From positions 19,796,113-19,860,112 of the forward strand of contig CM040092.1 in the NCBI GenBank assembly GCA_022496805.1: 64,000 bases of DNA, read 5' to 3'. Both the position numbers and the translations under genes were made by a program. This DNA comes from Pohlia nutans. Lineage: Eukaryota; Streptophyta; Bryopsida; Bryales; Mniaceae. The notes beneath the pieces were generated by a model that ran no database searches, was not told the DNA's origin, and saw only the letters and a list, made by a program, of their open reading frames with translations. This document shows positions 1 through 12,278 of this stretch, in pieces (the first letter of the stretch is position 1; the number at the start of each line of letters is the position of its first letter).

Positions 1-116
1 CACAAAAAATCTCACATTTTTTCAACAATTTCTACAGCTCCGATCATGGATTATTATCAAAAACCGACTCATGTACAATATCGGCATTCTTGTATCCAGG
101 CCCACTTAGGGGTTAA
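1..116. mobile_element. TTAA element, right end only (cut by window start)
   Basis: It ends CACTTAGGGG-TTAA at 116. The left end is outside the window. Confidence 0.5.
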
Positions 117-515
117 ACATACATTCAAAGCAATAAACACTATTGCTATACAGTATGCCGGATCAATCCTCCTACATAAAAGACGAATAGAAAACAACCA
201 ATCAATACCAATAGAATAAAAAGAGGGGGTAGTAGTGTAGACCACTATTTATTTTAAACAGTGAGGCACGATGTCACCACTTGTCTCACGAATGTGGATA
301 CGGGTTGGTTGGTTGGTACAACTTTCCTACCTATGATAAACTTACCAGCAGCACCAAATCATGTATATTACACTACTGCTCAAACATACCCAACGAGAAT
401 CAAACCCAATGATACATAGCCCTTCACCAACCAACCACAAAACTCATGACTTAGCAATCTTACAGCATACTAAAAACCAACTTATATTCAAACAATTACC
501 CAACCAACAGCTTAT

Positions 516-700
516 GGTTACTTTTTCTAGTTACTGGTCACTAAAGTGTCCATTCTCAACATAAGAGAGTAGTTTTGTTCTAATGGACCTTTGTCCGGTG
601 GGCACATTGTCATTAACATTACGAACAGATATTTTATTCACGCCGACCTTGAAAGAGGCTGAAGTTTCTATCTATCTGTTTAATTGAATCAAGAAAATTG
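516..700 (+). repeat. Short dispersed repeat Z, copy 1
   Basis: It shares the core CCTTTGTCCGGTGGGCAC ... TTATTCACGCCG ... GAAAGAGG ... GTTTCTATC with copies near 13.7, 22.6 and 28.5 kb (the last inverted). The core may be a degenerate SINE; the copy at 22.6 kb is flanked by a 13-bp direct repeat. Confidence 0.6.
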
Positions 701-909
701 ACATTAATTAGTGACTCAACATGTGTCGCCAATTCCTTGAAACATGCAAGATTTCTATTCGCTCTTCAATTTTGAGTTACACAAAGTTACCTAATGTAGA
801 AGACAAACGTGAAAATCCTTTTATAATGTAATCATCATGATTCTAGTGACAGTTTGTTTGACGACCACTGTACCCGATTGTCAAGGTCAGCAGGTCATAC
901 CAAATAATT

Positions 910-1062
910 AAAAAAAATTGCCCAACTATTATGGATATTTTCTAAGACTCTCTTTTTCACTATAAAAAATAGTCTTTTTTAGAAAAAAAATATTTTTTAA
1001 GATTTCAGCTTCTCTTTTCATAATTATTTTTTGTCGACCCTGATGGGTACGGTACTCCAGTC
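910..1062. repeat. GGAAGGCAGG-type repeat, degenerate copy
   Basis: The segment containing TGGATATTTTCTAAG and TTTTTGTCGACCCTG resembles 39551-39741 and the inverted copy at 22914-23108. The rest of 700-1517 shows no feature I recognise. Confidence 0.4.
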
Positions 1063-1517
1063 GGTTTCATGCTCTCATGATGCGAAAGTCAAAGAGCTGG
1101 TACATTCAGATTGATGATAATCCCTGCAAGGGGGTGGTACATTCAGATTGAGTGGAGAGTGCTTGAATTATCAACAACAATAATTACTCCAGTAAAATTT
1201 TCAATCTTTTTTTTGCCATGGCAATAATCATAACGGTCGTCCGAAGGCCATCGTGGATAAAGACTCTCTCGGAGTATATCATTTATCCATGTCTAGCAAG
1301 GTCTACTTTTGATGTATTTTTTTTGAGGTAAGAGCTGCCCAGGAGTTTGATCAAACGCATGGGTCCAACGCCAGTCTGATGTTGACATCGAATTGCTCAG
1401 AGGAGGTTTCTTGCTATGAGCCCCAGCAGCAGTCATGAATTCCAAATAAAAACACAACTCTTGAACATTAACCAGCGGCACACAGCTCCGCTAGCAGTGA
1501 CGGAGTGTGAGGTGGCA

Positions 1518-1553
1518 TGCTTGAACTGCTTGAACTGCTTGAACTGCTTGAAC
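1518..1553. repeat. Tandem repeat, 9 bp x 4 (TGCTTGAAC)
   Basis: Four perfect copies of TGCTTGAAC, seen directly. Confidence 0.95.
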
Positions 1554-1589
1554 AGACGCATACAAACTCTCCCACAAGCCGGCAGGTAG

Positions 1590-2172
1590 TTAACCCCTAA
1601 AGGACCGGGGGGGTTTTTAGCTTAGCTCTTGTTTTCTTGACTAGCTCTTATAACAAGCTCAATTCCTCATTGGTGTGGGTTAATTTTGACGATCGGCACC
1701 GTTAAATTTAAAGAAGATTTATATAGCTTTTGTATGAAAAAAGGATCAACAAAATCGCACAATTTTTGAGAAAATGCCACCGTTGAGAAGATTGATGGAA
1801 CTCGTTCAGGGTATTTTGTACATATGCTGAAATCGGATTGATCAAAAGTGCTCCAAAAATTCTGAAATTTTTACTATGCATAATGATCATCATTTTGAGC
1901 ATGTGCAAAAAAATTCACATGATTTGGAGGTGTGAGGAGGAAGATACGAGGGTCTCAAGTGACGCCCAAATAGCCTCCTTGCAGCTCAAAAAAATCACCA
2001 AAAATTGCACACTTCATGAAATTTCGATCAAGAAGTACCCACGGATTCAACTCTCAAAAAGAACTAGGGTCTTTTTGTTGCTCACCTTACAATTCACGGC
2101 CCAACAACTCGAATTTCCTCGCTTTCTAGTTCCAGAAGCCACGTGGTGGCCTCGTGGTCCTTTAGGGGTTAA
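1590..2172. mobile_element. TTAA element, long family (580 bp), copy 1
   Basis: The ends are TTAA-CCCCTAAAGGACC and GGTCCTTTAGGGG-TTAA. The interior (GACGATCGGCACCGTT, later CAATTTTTGAGAAAATG) is also present at 62607-63188. The 151-codon reading frame inside has no recognisable product. Confidence 0.85.
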
Positions 2173-2311
2173 CTCATCATGTTTGAGGTTAGCGCAAAAG
2201 AATTCAAGTACTCCAAGGGAGCCAAGCTTGGTGGAAGAAAGCCAAATACACCTGACGCCAACTGCTTTATGGGGTTGGCGACCCTGTTGCTAACATTGAA
2301 ATTAACGAGGC

Positions 2312-2410
2312 GTTGCCAACATGTTCTATCACAATTCATATATTAAACCACAACTGAAGAATAATAAGGCTAAATACGAATTGTAGAGAGGGACCCCAAG
2401 CGGGCCTTTT
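2312..2410. repeat. Dispersed unit shared with 11818-11912
   Basis: TATCACAATTCAT.TATTAAACCACAA followed by GTAGA.A.GGA.CCCAAG occurs in both places in the same orientation. It may be the end of a larger element; no terminal repeats seen. Confidence 0.55.
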
Positions 2411-2413
2411 TAA

Positions 2414-2922
2414 GAGCATCATCAGTGCAACACGATAAAGCTCACTGCAAACCAAAACCTATCTTTTGACTGACCTAAAATTAGAAACTGAAATTACCAT
2501 CATTAGAAGCGCATCTTGAGATATTTCTCAAGAAAAAAAAATTGTAAAAATTTGACGTAGGTGAAATCCCTCATTGAAAACACCACATTTTCAAAATTTA
2601 GAGGGAGTGTGGTTAATTTTGCTTAAAAATGGAAAGATCCTCCCTTACTCCCTCTATATTTCTGAAATTTAGAGGGAGTGTGGGAGGATCTTTCCATTTT
2701 TAAGCAAGATTTGGTGCACTCCCTCTAAATTTTGAAAATGTGGTGTTTTCAATGGGACATTTCACCTACGTCCCAATTTCACAATTTTTTTTTTCTTGAA
2801 GTGTAATTTCTGTAATATTAACTGCGCTTCTAATGATGGTAATTTCAGTTTCTAATTTTAGGTCAGTCAAAAGATAGGTTTTGGTTTGCAGTGAGCTTAG
2901 AGGGAGACGACTGAGGATGCCC
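2414..2922. mobile_element. Foldback MITE, PIF/Harbinger-like (TAA duplication)
   Basis: Two arms of about 240 bp pair almost throughout around a centre near 2665. The ends GAGCATCATCAG / CTGAGGATGCCC are flanked by TAA on both sides. If transcribed, it would form a very long hairpin. Confidence 0.8.
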
Positions 2923-3594
2923 TAAGGGTTAAATTGTTTTTCATCTTCCAAAGAAAACCGAAAAAATATTCCAATTGTAATAAATAAAAATAAATAATTT
3001 TTTTTAAGAAATGAGGAAAAATCCCAAAAGATTTGTTCCTTAGCAACGAACACGTAGGGTACAACTGTCAAACCCGTGATCCAAGCAGTAGTTCAAACCT
3101 CAGAGTCATTTCAGTTTTTATTATTATTATTATATTTATTTATTCATTCATTTCAGTTTGCATTTCACACTCACAAGTCACGCACGGAGTGACTCCATTT
3201 AGATGAATCTTCATGAACTGTAAAAAGGCTAATAAAATATAATTATGGTTGAATCTGTTGCTCACGGTTTCAAGGGCCTACAGTGAGGCAGTTGAAGCGT
3301 GGAGAGTCCAATTCAAGCACCACTCACCAACATTAGCACCACACCCATTCTTATAATTGGCTACACCTAAGTTATTTTTTTTGCTGTAGTCTCCAGGTAA
3401 GTAACCCAGAGCTTAATATAAATATGGGCTCTAATTCAAAATGCTCTCATCTGACATGCCCGTAATCATCTCATTTGCATTCCACTTGGATTGACATGGC
3501 AGATTCCTCCTATTTTTACTCTATTTTTTGGAATCTAATGGATGATTTATTCCATCGCCAGAGTTCAAACTGTGCATCACACTCCTATGAGGAT
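2923..3594. other. No feature recognised
   Basis: AT-rich DNA with a short (TTA)n/(TTTA)n tract near 3118-3150. No coding signal. Confidence 0.5.
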
Positions 3595-3795
3595 TTAACC
3601 CCTTAAGGACTAAGGATTCATGATTTTAAATTGACAAATTCAATCTATGGGACCAAATTTTATATCACTGGAATTAGTGAAGAATATTGATGTGTTGGTA
3701 AAATAAAATAAAATTTGAAACAAAGGAACTTCATATAGGACCTCCTCAAAAATGCTAAAAAGCATGAGATCCAATTTGGTCCTTTAGGGGTTTAA
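3595..3795. mobile_element. TTAA element, short family, copy 1
   Basis: TTAA-CCCCTTAAGGACTAAGG ... TTGGTCCTTTAGGGG-TTTAA. The interior AAATTCAATC ... ATATCACTGGAAT is shared with copies at 34.2, 34.5, 35.5, 40.0, 47.1, 57.4, 59.3 and 60.7 kb. Confidence 0.85.
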
Positions 3796-4313
3796 AATAA
3801 ATAAAATTATGGATGGATCCCATGACGACATTTAGGGCCGCTTTACATGAGAGCATTGCTACCCTCCGCAGATGATGGTTCGGTATACGTTAGTGGTGGG
3901 TCTGCAACATCACCATTCGCAGACAAACGTTGATTCTATAGCCGGAACTGGTATATTATCCTCCCCGCGCGGCAACTTGACGTGACCAAAGAGCTCTTGG
4001 TAAACTGCTTGAGTTCCAATTGTGGTCGAATTTTATCCAACGTTGTTCTCACCATAATTATTCTTGTTTACGAAGATTGATTTCTATGTTGTACTAGTGC
4101 TGTTTTGTGGAATTTCAACTTAGCTTTTAATGTTTAATGTTGATCGATTTACCAGGGAGGCAACGACCAAATCGCTTGACCAGCGCTGCCGGGGGCTGTC
4201 ACGGACATTAGGTGGCTTGAGGGTGGCTTAATATCAGGGCCGGCATGATAGCCTAAAACTTACCACGGGATACCCCTCATTTTGTCCATCTTTCTGGGCA
4301 GGGGAAATGATAA
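3796..4313. other. Unassigned stretch with one Harbinger-like end
   Basis: At 3832 TTAGGGCCGCTTTACATGA matches the left end of the GGGCCGCTT family, but I could not find its partner end. Confidence 0.35.
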
Positions 4314-4634
4314 GGGGTGGTGATGCTCTGACGGGCCAAGGCCAAAGCCAATTTATAGGAAATAGTGGTTCAAGTTAAAAAAAGGAGAAAGCTGTTATAC
4401 AACCTCAAGGAAAGTGAATTGGGATTCCATTTTTATCAACCCAATTCTCTTCCTAGGGGCCGTGTCAGATTTTGTCTTTAGTGCATTGGAATATAATTTC
4501 AGTTAATTAAAATATGAATTTCAAGAAATAGCCTTGATTCTATTATGCAAAAAGAGTTGATTTTGTGCATTAGACCAATCACATACAAGGATTCACACTC
4601 TAAATTGGCCTTGGCCCGTCAAGTAAAGTGGCCC
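4314..4634. mobile_element. MITE, GGGCCGCTT family (Harbinger-like), diverged
   Basis: The end GGCCCGTCAAGTAAAGTGGCCC is followed by TTA; the left end GGGGTGGTGATGCTCTGACGG is preceded by TAA. The interior matches 51983-52316, in inverted orientation. Confidence 0.55.
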
Positions 4635-4967
4635 TTAGTCGGAAGTTGGTTTTCTCAAGCCTTAGCAACCATAGGGTTCCCTTCTTGATTGGATGGTCGT
4701 CGCTCAAGACTGTTTCAATTTGTCATATAAGATCATTCCATTTCGTCCTAGCCTTTAATGTCTTTTGAATGGTCATTCCAAGATTGTTCCATTTCAACCT
4801 CCAAAATCATTCCATTTCGTTCTCAAAGATCACTCCATTTTTTCTTTGTAAAAGTCATCCTTTCTATGCGCTAATCTAGCCTTTCAGGTTCTTTCACTTT
4901 CATGGCTTTTCATGCTCTATCACGTTGTCACTGGTTGTATAGAGAGAAGCATTATAGTAATAAATAA

Positions 4968-4968
4968 C

Positions 4969-5028
<60 letters not shown>
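4968..5028. repeat. Microsatellite (TAA)n, about 20 units
   Basis: An uninterrupted trinucleotide run, seen directly. Confidence 0.95.
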
Positions 5029-7031
5029 TATGGTTTAGGAGATCATCGTGAACCGATAGTCCGTTGAGGGTAGTTGGTCTATCTATGCCTCAAGAGTATG
5101 GGTACCTTTGGTGCTTCCTCTTAAAGATATACTCTATACTATTTTCTTTTATGGAATTGGAAGTTCTTTGCATTTTAAGGGATACAAAATACAAACTCTC
5201 TTTTGCAAGAAAGGGAATGATGTAGTTTTAGTACTTTCTTCTAGCTTTAGTAGAAATGTGGTCAAGTAATAATGCCAAAGTTTGGTATCCAAGATCACTA
5301 TTGGTACCAAAGTGTCATGTGGATTTTGGTGTCGGATTTTGAACAAACATATTTATCATTTACATTGGTTATACAAAAGAATCATAGTGTTTTTTCTTCT
5401 CCAAACTACTGGCTACAACTTTTGAGTCTATTTAGTGTGGAAATTAGTATTTTTGATAATTTATGCTACTTATCAACACATTTATCAGCATGGCCCACTT
5501 CATATTTATAAATCTATAGCATTATTGAACAAATGCTTAACTTTGATTAAAAAATACCTTTATGTTTCTTCCAAATAATGTGGTGTTTTCTACATATAAC
5601 AATTTGTAATGATGTTTAGAGGTTTAAAAGTCTTGAAAGTTTGTGTATATTCTATTTTCGATAATATCAATCATGGTGGAAAAATCCACTAAAATTCAGT
5701 GCACCAAGCTATACCCTAGGCACTAAAGGGTTAAAGGTAATAGTGAGCATTATAGGACATTGACACATTGAAAGACTCTAAATAGTAGCATTAGTAAATT
5801 TAGGGGAACCCATCATGACATCATTTTGATGTGAATATCTTTTTAGGATCATTCTAATGTTATTGTAATGACAATTTTCACACCAGATTCATGTTGGATT
5901 AACTTGCATTGAACCAACATCAAATTACCATTGTTGAAACATCAAACCAATATCATCTCCGTGACTAACATATTGACATCAAATTAATATGAAATAAACA
6001 TATGCTATTCTAGTGTTGAAACGATAACGCATCTTTTTACATTGATCCAATGTATATCATACCAATATCATTCTAACATCACACAAACATGCAGCATTTT
6101 AATGTTGTTGTGATGTCAAAATTGTATAATTATAATCTAAAATATTGAGATACTAAATATATTCATTTAAAATGTACAAATTTTCATATATTATGGAATA
6201 TAAAAATCATTCTTAAATATTCTATATTAAAAAAATAACAATATTTTTTAATAATTTACATTTTCCTTACTATTTGAATATGAAATATGAAATATAAAAT
6301 CATATATTATGTAACTTTAATATATTATGTATTTATATATAATATATTATCACGTAGCTAATATAAAATCATATATTATGTAAACTATAAATACATAATA
6401 TATTATCATAAACCTTTAAAAACTTAACACATAGCACTTGCAAGGTACACACTCAATGAGCTCATATCTTTCCTTCTCTTCCAATTTATTTATTTTCTTC
6501 ATCAAGAATTTAGGACCCTACGGATTTTAAATGATTTCCATGCGACATCCGATATTTCATGGGTTCGTACATTTTTCGCATGGATTCTGCATGGATTTCG
6601 CGCTAATCCGCTAAATCCTTTATTGTCAAAATATTCATCCATGTTGACATTTTTTCATCCATTTGAGCAAATTTTCATTCTATTATGACAACTTCATCTA
6701 AAATCTAAAATCTAGATGAAAGTGATACAATATTTGATTTACTGGTACCACCAACCTTTTCGGATAATGAAAAATTGCAGAGGAATCCCTGCTACCAAGG
6801 GCCGGGAAAAACAAAAAAAAATTGGCTGACGTCGAACTTCTGTGTAGAATTTGACGTACCGGTACCGGTGAGATTCGCCGTTGGGAGTGCCAGTGTTGGG
6901 ATTTGCAAATCCTCTTTGTCTTACTTGATGGCAAGAGTAGGAGTGTACTGTAATTCTGTCCTAGAATTTTGGGACGAATTAAAACTCAGAGGCTCAGTGG
7001 TAAGTTAATGTGACAGTGATTCTAAGGACGG
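5029..7031. other. AT-rich stretch; right end of a TTAA element at 5734
   Basis: About 5640-5734 (ATCAATCATGGTGGAAAAAT ... CACTAAAGGG-TTAA) matches the right end of the element at 55475-56282; its left end is not identifiable. 6120-6420 is very AT-rich with inverted ATATTATGTA motifs. No gene seen. Confidence 0.5.
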
Positions 7032-7889
7032 TTTTCCATGGAGAGCCTGAACCTGCATGGTGACGTCATGTGGGTACCTCCTAACATGTTTAGAAGGTAG
7101 GAAGAATAAATGAGGTGCAGGTTGGGAATTGACTTCCAGTCTTGCAAAGTGGAGAAAACAAGACCGGAAGCTTGCAAGGAAACTTTATTCAGAAGTTCTG
7201 ACATATACTATAACCCTCAAACGTACCACTCCTTTGTAGGAAAGTCAAACTACACAATTTAGCCTTCAAGATTTATCAAAATATATTTTGTAATATTTTT
7301 CATGCATGGAATTGAATGTTCCCTATTAGTCTTGAAATTTTCAGATTTTTTTGATTTAATAAGGCCTTTTTAATAAAATTTTAAGTCAAATACTTCAAAA
7401 AATAATTTTTATTACAAAAAAGGTTTAAAAAATTAATATTTTTTTGGGAGCAGGTACAAATTACAATGGGGAATCACATGATATGTTTTCCATAGAATTT
7501 TTTTATTTAAATTTTGAAATTCGAAAGGTGAACATCCTATGTAGTGTAATTCAAACCTTGAGCTACAAAGCTTGCACAAGCAATAAAATACTCAATAATT
7601 GGAATTTTTAAGATTTGAAAAGTGGAGTACAAACTAAACTTAATAAACTTCATTTTCTTAGTTGGGTGTATTAGCAAAAAAAGTCATCTTCAAGATCAAA
7701 ATTGGGTTTGACCAACAAACATCCAGAAACTGGATGCGTGGACGTTTAGGGGATAAACACTTGACAACTCAATATATTACAACCTCCAAAGCACTCAATT
7801 AATTTAAGCTACACCCCCAAAGCATGTTCTGTCAAACAAGTAATTGTGTAGATGACATCAACATGAAGGTTCAGGCTCTCCATGGAAAG
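7032..7889. mobile_element. TIR element with a TTAA element nested inside
   Basis: CCATGGAGAGCCTGAACCT at 7038-7056 recurs as an exact inverse at 7867-7885, and the similarity runs on inward for about 15 bp. The TTAA element 7210-7756 lies inside. No clear target duplication; class unknown. Confidence 0.65.
7210..7756. mobile_element. TTAA-type element with ATAA duplication
   Basis: ATAA-CCCTCAAACGTACC on the left and GGACGTTTAGGGG-ATAA on the right. The flanking tetramer is not TTAA but is the same on both sides. Confidence 0.75.
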
Positions 7890-8000
7890 CACTGAACGGG
7901 GAATTTTTCAAGGAAACCAGCTAAAATCCAATATTTTACAAAAGCAACCGGCTTTAGACAAGAACCCATCCAGTTATTACCATGTTTCACCTAGGTAGCA

Positions 8001-8065
8001 CCCGAGTATCACACCCGAGTATCACACCCGAGTATCACACCCGAGTATCACACCCAAGTATCACA
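8001..8065. repeat. Tandem repeat, 13 bp x 5 (CCCGAGTATCACA)
   Basis: Five head-to-tail copies, the last with one change. Related AGTATCACCC / CACCTAGGTAGCA words occur just before it and again near 37310-37345. Confidence 0.95.
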
Positions 8066-8710
8066 AATTTTATCCGGATTTTAGCCTAAAACCATGAGTT
8101 TCAACTGGTAATTTGGCAATTCCATTCGGCTGATTTACACTAACTGCTGAATCTCCCCGTCCTTAGCTTGAACTTGTGCGTTGATGAACTGAACTGGATG
8201 CAAATGCTCAGCTTGTGGTTGTCATTTGTCAAGACTTGGTAACAAGTTACTGTATGAGCTTGACAAATTCTTGTGAACATTCAATTCATTCCAGAGCTTG
8301 CTTGCTTGCCAATGTCCTACTTTCAGGGCCGTTATTGAGGATCGACAACGATGCTTCTGCTTTTGTATGTCAAGAATCGACGCCTTCCTTTCTCTTTATA
8401 ATCTCTCTTGTCTTGAACTGCTCAGAATTCCCTCAGTCCTGACAGATCACGGCCTCCTAATATGAAGAAAATGACAATCCAAGGCCCAAAATTCTCCACA
8501 TTCTGGACCAGATAACCTTCCTGGCCTCGGAGATGTCATGCAACACTGGAATATGGTTAAATTCTGGGTTTTGACACTTGTCGCTTTACAAGAAAAAATA
8601 AATCTAGGTTGAAGCTTTTACACCTCAAAAGACTCAATTCACAAGTTGTATCATAATCATAATAATAATCATTCTAATATTGGTATGAGGATAATCGTGA
8701 ATAAAGGACT
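8066..8710. other. Unassigned, less AT-rich stretch
   Basis: 8100-8460 is closer to balanced base composition and may be an old gene or element fragment. No domain is visible in any frame. Confidence 0.3.
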
Positions 8711-8843
8711 AGGTAATTCAAAAGCACGCAAGACTATGGGTATAATCGCAGGTTAGGATCTACCGAGACACCACAATGGCGAGGGAGGTATTGGTATAAT
8801 CGCAGGATCGTCCCCTATAGTCTTGTCTACTTTTGAATTACCT
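8711..8843. repeat. Small foldback (about 130 bp)
   Basis: AGGTAATTCAAAAG ... CAAGACTAT pairs with ATAGTCTTG ... CTTTTGAATTACCT. GGTATAATCGCAGG also occurs twice inside as a direct repeat. Confidence 0.7.
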
Positions 8844-9253
8844 GACACAATCTCAATGCAAGCCATTTCGAGCCATTGGATCTCAAGATCAATGTGGTAC
8901 ATTGAGTGTCTTGGGAGAATCGTTATCTTTACCACAATTCGTTCAAAGGTGAAGAGAAATAGTGTCCCTACACTACATAGGAGTTTGCCACTTGTCATTC
9001 CCACTTTCATTAAGAGTGCCATCTTCTTTTCAAGTAATGAGAATGACATGACGTGGCATATCTTGTTTATTATAAAGTTGCCATATATCATTGGAACACT
9101 ACGTCCATTTTTTTACAATGACACTATACCTCTCTAAAATTAAATAGTGTCTAGATTGAGAAATAGTGTCCCAGACACTAAATACGCCATTTAGTGTAGT
9201 TGAACAAATAAATAAATAAAAAGTGAAGTTGAGCATGCATGTAGAATCCAAAC

Positions 9254-9450
9254 AATGCGTTAGGCTTGCATGTTGGTGAAGAGTTAATGCTACTTGCTAA
9301 GAAATTAATGTTCTCTAGCATTACAAGTTCTAATCCCTCTCCTCTAATCCAATGGTATCTTGATACAATGACAAGAAGAGCCTGCATTGAGATTATGAGT
9401 TTGTTGGGGATAGTTTGTCTACTATGCTTCATTTCAAGTTGCATAAGTAA
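9254..9450 (+). repeat. Possible tRNA-derived SINE fragment
   Basis: AGTTCTAATCCC at about 9325-9340 resembles a polymerase III B box, but the A box is poor. The remainder of 8844-10088 has no recognised feature. Confidence 0.3.
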
Positions 9451-10088
9451 AAAGTGAAGGAAGGGGAGGTGATAGGAAAAGGTACTAGAGAAAAGATGTC
9501 AAAACCCAACAAAATCTTACTTCTTTGTCCCATATTAACCTTCCTCAACCTTCAAAATAGAAGAAATGAGCAGTCTAATGGTATGGACCTTGAGCACAAT
9601 GGTCTGGACCCTCAACCACTAGGAGTAGTAGTTTGAGCAAAGAAGAAGCTTATTATGGAACAAATTCATAAGGGAATCATGAAGTTTAATATGGGACAAA
9701 GGGAGTATTCTTTTTGGTAGTTTTTGTAAAAACTAGGTTCTTTTGAATTTAGTCTCCATTCTACATCACATGCCAACATCACCTAGTTGAATTCATGTGA
9801 AGTCAAGTTTTTTGGATGTGGTGTAAACTGAGAAGGGACCACAAAATTTGACAATTAACATTTTTGATACATTTTCAAAAGTATGAAAATTGTAACTTGA
9901 GTGTGTTTTATTTTTAAAAAGGTTCTCTAAAATTTGCGTTAGAGTAACTGTTTTTTACTGTAGCAAATCTTGATGGACTCAAAAATTTTGCACTTTTGTT
10001 GCCGCGAATGATAAACGTGTTCTTCATGTCATTCTCTCTTTTCCTCATTCCCTGTACTGAAAATGTCAAGTGCAAAGGGTCATTTTAT

Positions 10089-10219
10089 CACTAGTAGAAA
10101 CACCACCCGCGTAGACTAAAGAAGTATGCCTCCAAAGAGCCAGAACTAGTATGGTCCATCATATGGGGTCTTCTCGTGTATTTTTTTGCTAGTCTACGTG
10201 GACGGACTTTCTACTAATG
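10089..10219. mobile_element. CACTA-like MITE
   Basis: The ends CACTAGTAGAAA and TTTCTACTAATG are imperfect inverses of the CACTA type. No clear 3-bp duplication. The following 10220-11168 is empty of recognised features. Confidence 0.45.
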
Positions 10220-11168
10220 CGTAGTCTTCTTAGTTCGATGGCTAAAATTATCTCTCTGCAACTTCTTGCTTCTAGTGTAAAGAAGGCCAAAGGTATTATT
10301 AGAGGCACAAAGAACACCCATGACAAAAGATTCATGTCATAACATTCAATAGCCCGTGTAGGATCTACCTTTCAGTTTCATCTAACATGCTAAACAAAGT
10401 AGATGAACATGCACCGTTGACGATAGGAGGGAATGAAAGGATGGACGCGTAGCGCACATGTGTTCACCTACAACACGAGACCACCTACCTTAGAACCACG
10501 TGTCTTTCTCACCTGCAACTGTCGGTTCTCTAAACCTGTAGCTTCATGTAAACCCGAGTAACTACTAATGGCTCTATCTATAAAATGAAGAATATTCGTG
10601 ACATTCATTTAGGGCCCATAGTAGAATCAACATTTGCTACTGAATGTTATGGTGTAAAAAAGCCACCCTCAAAATAAATTTGGGTGCCAAAAAGGTCTAC
10701 ACACTTGATTTTTTGGAGTATTCCTGAAAACAATGTGGACCACAAAATACCACTAAGATGAACTTACATCCAAGCTTGTACTAGAAGAAGAGAGTAAAAA
10801 CCAAAACCTGCCCCTATTTTTGAACATGGTAGGTTTACCTAGACTAATTTGGGATCGCATACTTCAAATTTAGAATTAAAATTTCCAAAATAACACCTAG
10901 ACCCCCAAATGAGAAAACCACAAAAATGGATACACCAAAACCACCATATACCGTGGGTGGGTGAATGGCGTAGGTACCCTCATCTATTAGGAAAAAATAT
11001 CATCCATTTAAACAATTTTCATCCAACTTGAACAAATTTCATCCAATTTACCACAATAATTTGAAAAAAAATTGTTAGTAAAACCTCTCAAAAATACAAT
11101 GGGCCACAGTATATAGTGATTTCAGTGTAGCCAAAAGTGAATACACCTCACAAGAATGATTTTTCTTT

Positions 11169-11480
11169 TTAACCCTTAAAGGTCCAGAGAGTCCTTTCCG
11201 ACAAGTATTATACAACAACATTCCATTGTATTTGGCATGGTTCCACACCTCCTATGGGTTTAAGATCAAAAGTGAAGTTAAAATTCGCGTCGACATGATT
11301 TTAATGAGCTATTGGGATCTCAATTTGGAACTTTCTATTTACAAAAAATGTCAAATATATGCCAACATATCTACTATCCTCATCAATCCATCAACCCTTG
11401 AACGGCCCGAAAGTCCTTTGCGACCGTATAGAATATTATGTATTCGATGGTATTTCATCAAAATAACAAGGACCAAATAG
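11169..11480. mobile_element. TTAA element, CAGAGAGTCC family, plus truncated second copy
   Basis: TTAA-CCCTTAAAGGTCCAGAGAG begins the first copy. A second head, TCAACCCTTGAACGGCC, starts at about 11391 in the same orientation and is cut short. The pair matches the tandem copies at 54072-54527. Confidence 0.7.
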
Positions 11481-11817
11481 TTTTCAGTACAAAGCAAAAT
11501 CAATAATCATGATAATCTATTATGTTAAATGCAAAGTGTCACCACCCAATGACACGACCCTAGTGTCACAAAATCTGTTACGTTTTCATCCGATCCTTTC
11601 ATCCATCAATTATCATCCAATATCTCATCATATATCATTTTAATCCATTTTCATTCATTTGCATGTTTTGTTGACTATTTTCATCTATACACAATTTTTT
11701 CAATTTATTTTCATTAACATTTTCTGCAATGGGGTCTATGTTTCTTGATTGTGTTTTTTTAGTTTTGTTTTATAAATTTTGTATTGCATTGCAACACGGG
11801 TTTTACTAATATGTATA

Positions 11818-11912
11818 TAATAACCTATCACAATTCATGTATTAAACCACAATTGGACAGTTACAAGGTTGAATATGGGTTGTAGAAAAGGATCCCAAGG
11901 GCCTTTTAAGGG
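11818..11912. repeat. Dispersed unit shared with 2312-2410
   Basis: Same TATTAAACCACAA segment as in the first copy. Confidence 0.55.
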
Positions 11913-11924
11913 TAAAGGTTAACC

Positions 11925-12170
11925 TTGGATGGAAAGCACGGGAGGGGACCACCGGAGTGGAGCGTGGACGGAGAGGGCAGGAATCCTGAATCCTCTTTTG
12001 CAGTCTACCTTGCTTGCAGCCTGCCTGCGTTCCTGCCTTCCCCCAACCAACGCCGGCCCCAACTCTGTGGAAACTCTGCCGGGGCCACACTTCCGCCCAT
12101 ATTCCTCCTCCCTCCTCAATCAGAAGCGGAGCCTCTTCATTCACGCCGCCCCAAACCCACAACACACATA
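11925..12170. other. GC-rich island of unknown origin
   Basis: It is rich in G and C while its flanks are AT-rich. Overlapping open frames on both strands follow from low stop-codon density; none shows a domain. It could be a captured exon or leader. Confidence 0.4.
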
Positions 12171-12278
12171 ACCTATTCCATGAATTGTGGAGCAGATGTG
12201 TGAATACGTGAGTGGCTACACACTCATATGTTAGAACTCATAACTTTCGCCTTCCTCTTTCAACTATTAGTTCCATAA

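Noticed and set aside
8001..8065. CRISPR array
   Set aside because: Contiguous tandem copies without spacers, in a plant nuclear sequence.
8753..9091. 112-codon minus-strand open frame
   Set aside because: It overlaps a foldback repeat, shows no domain, and has no splice partners.
11842..12203. Overlapping open frames of 66-107 codons on both strands
   Set aside because: They coincide with the GC-rich island, where stops are rare by composition. No domain, no splice context, and neither strand is favoured.
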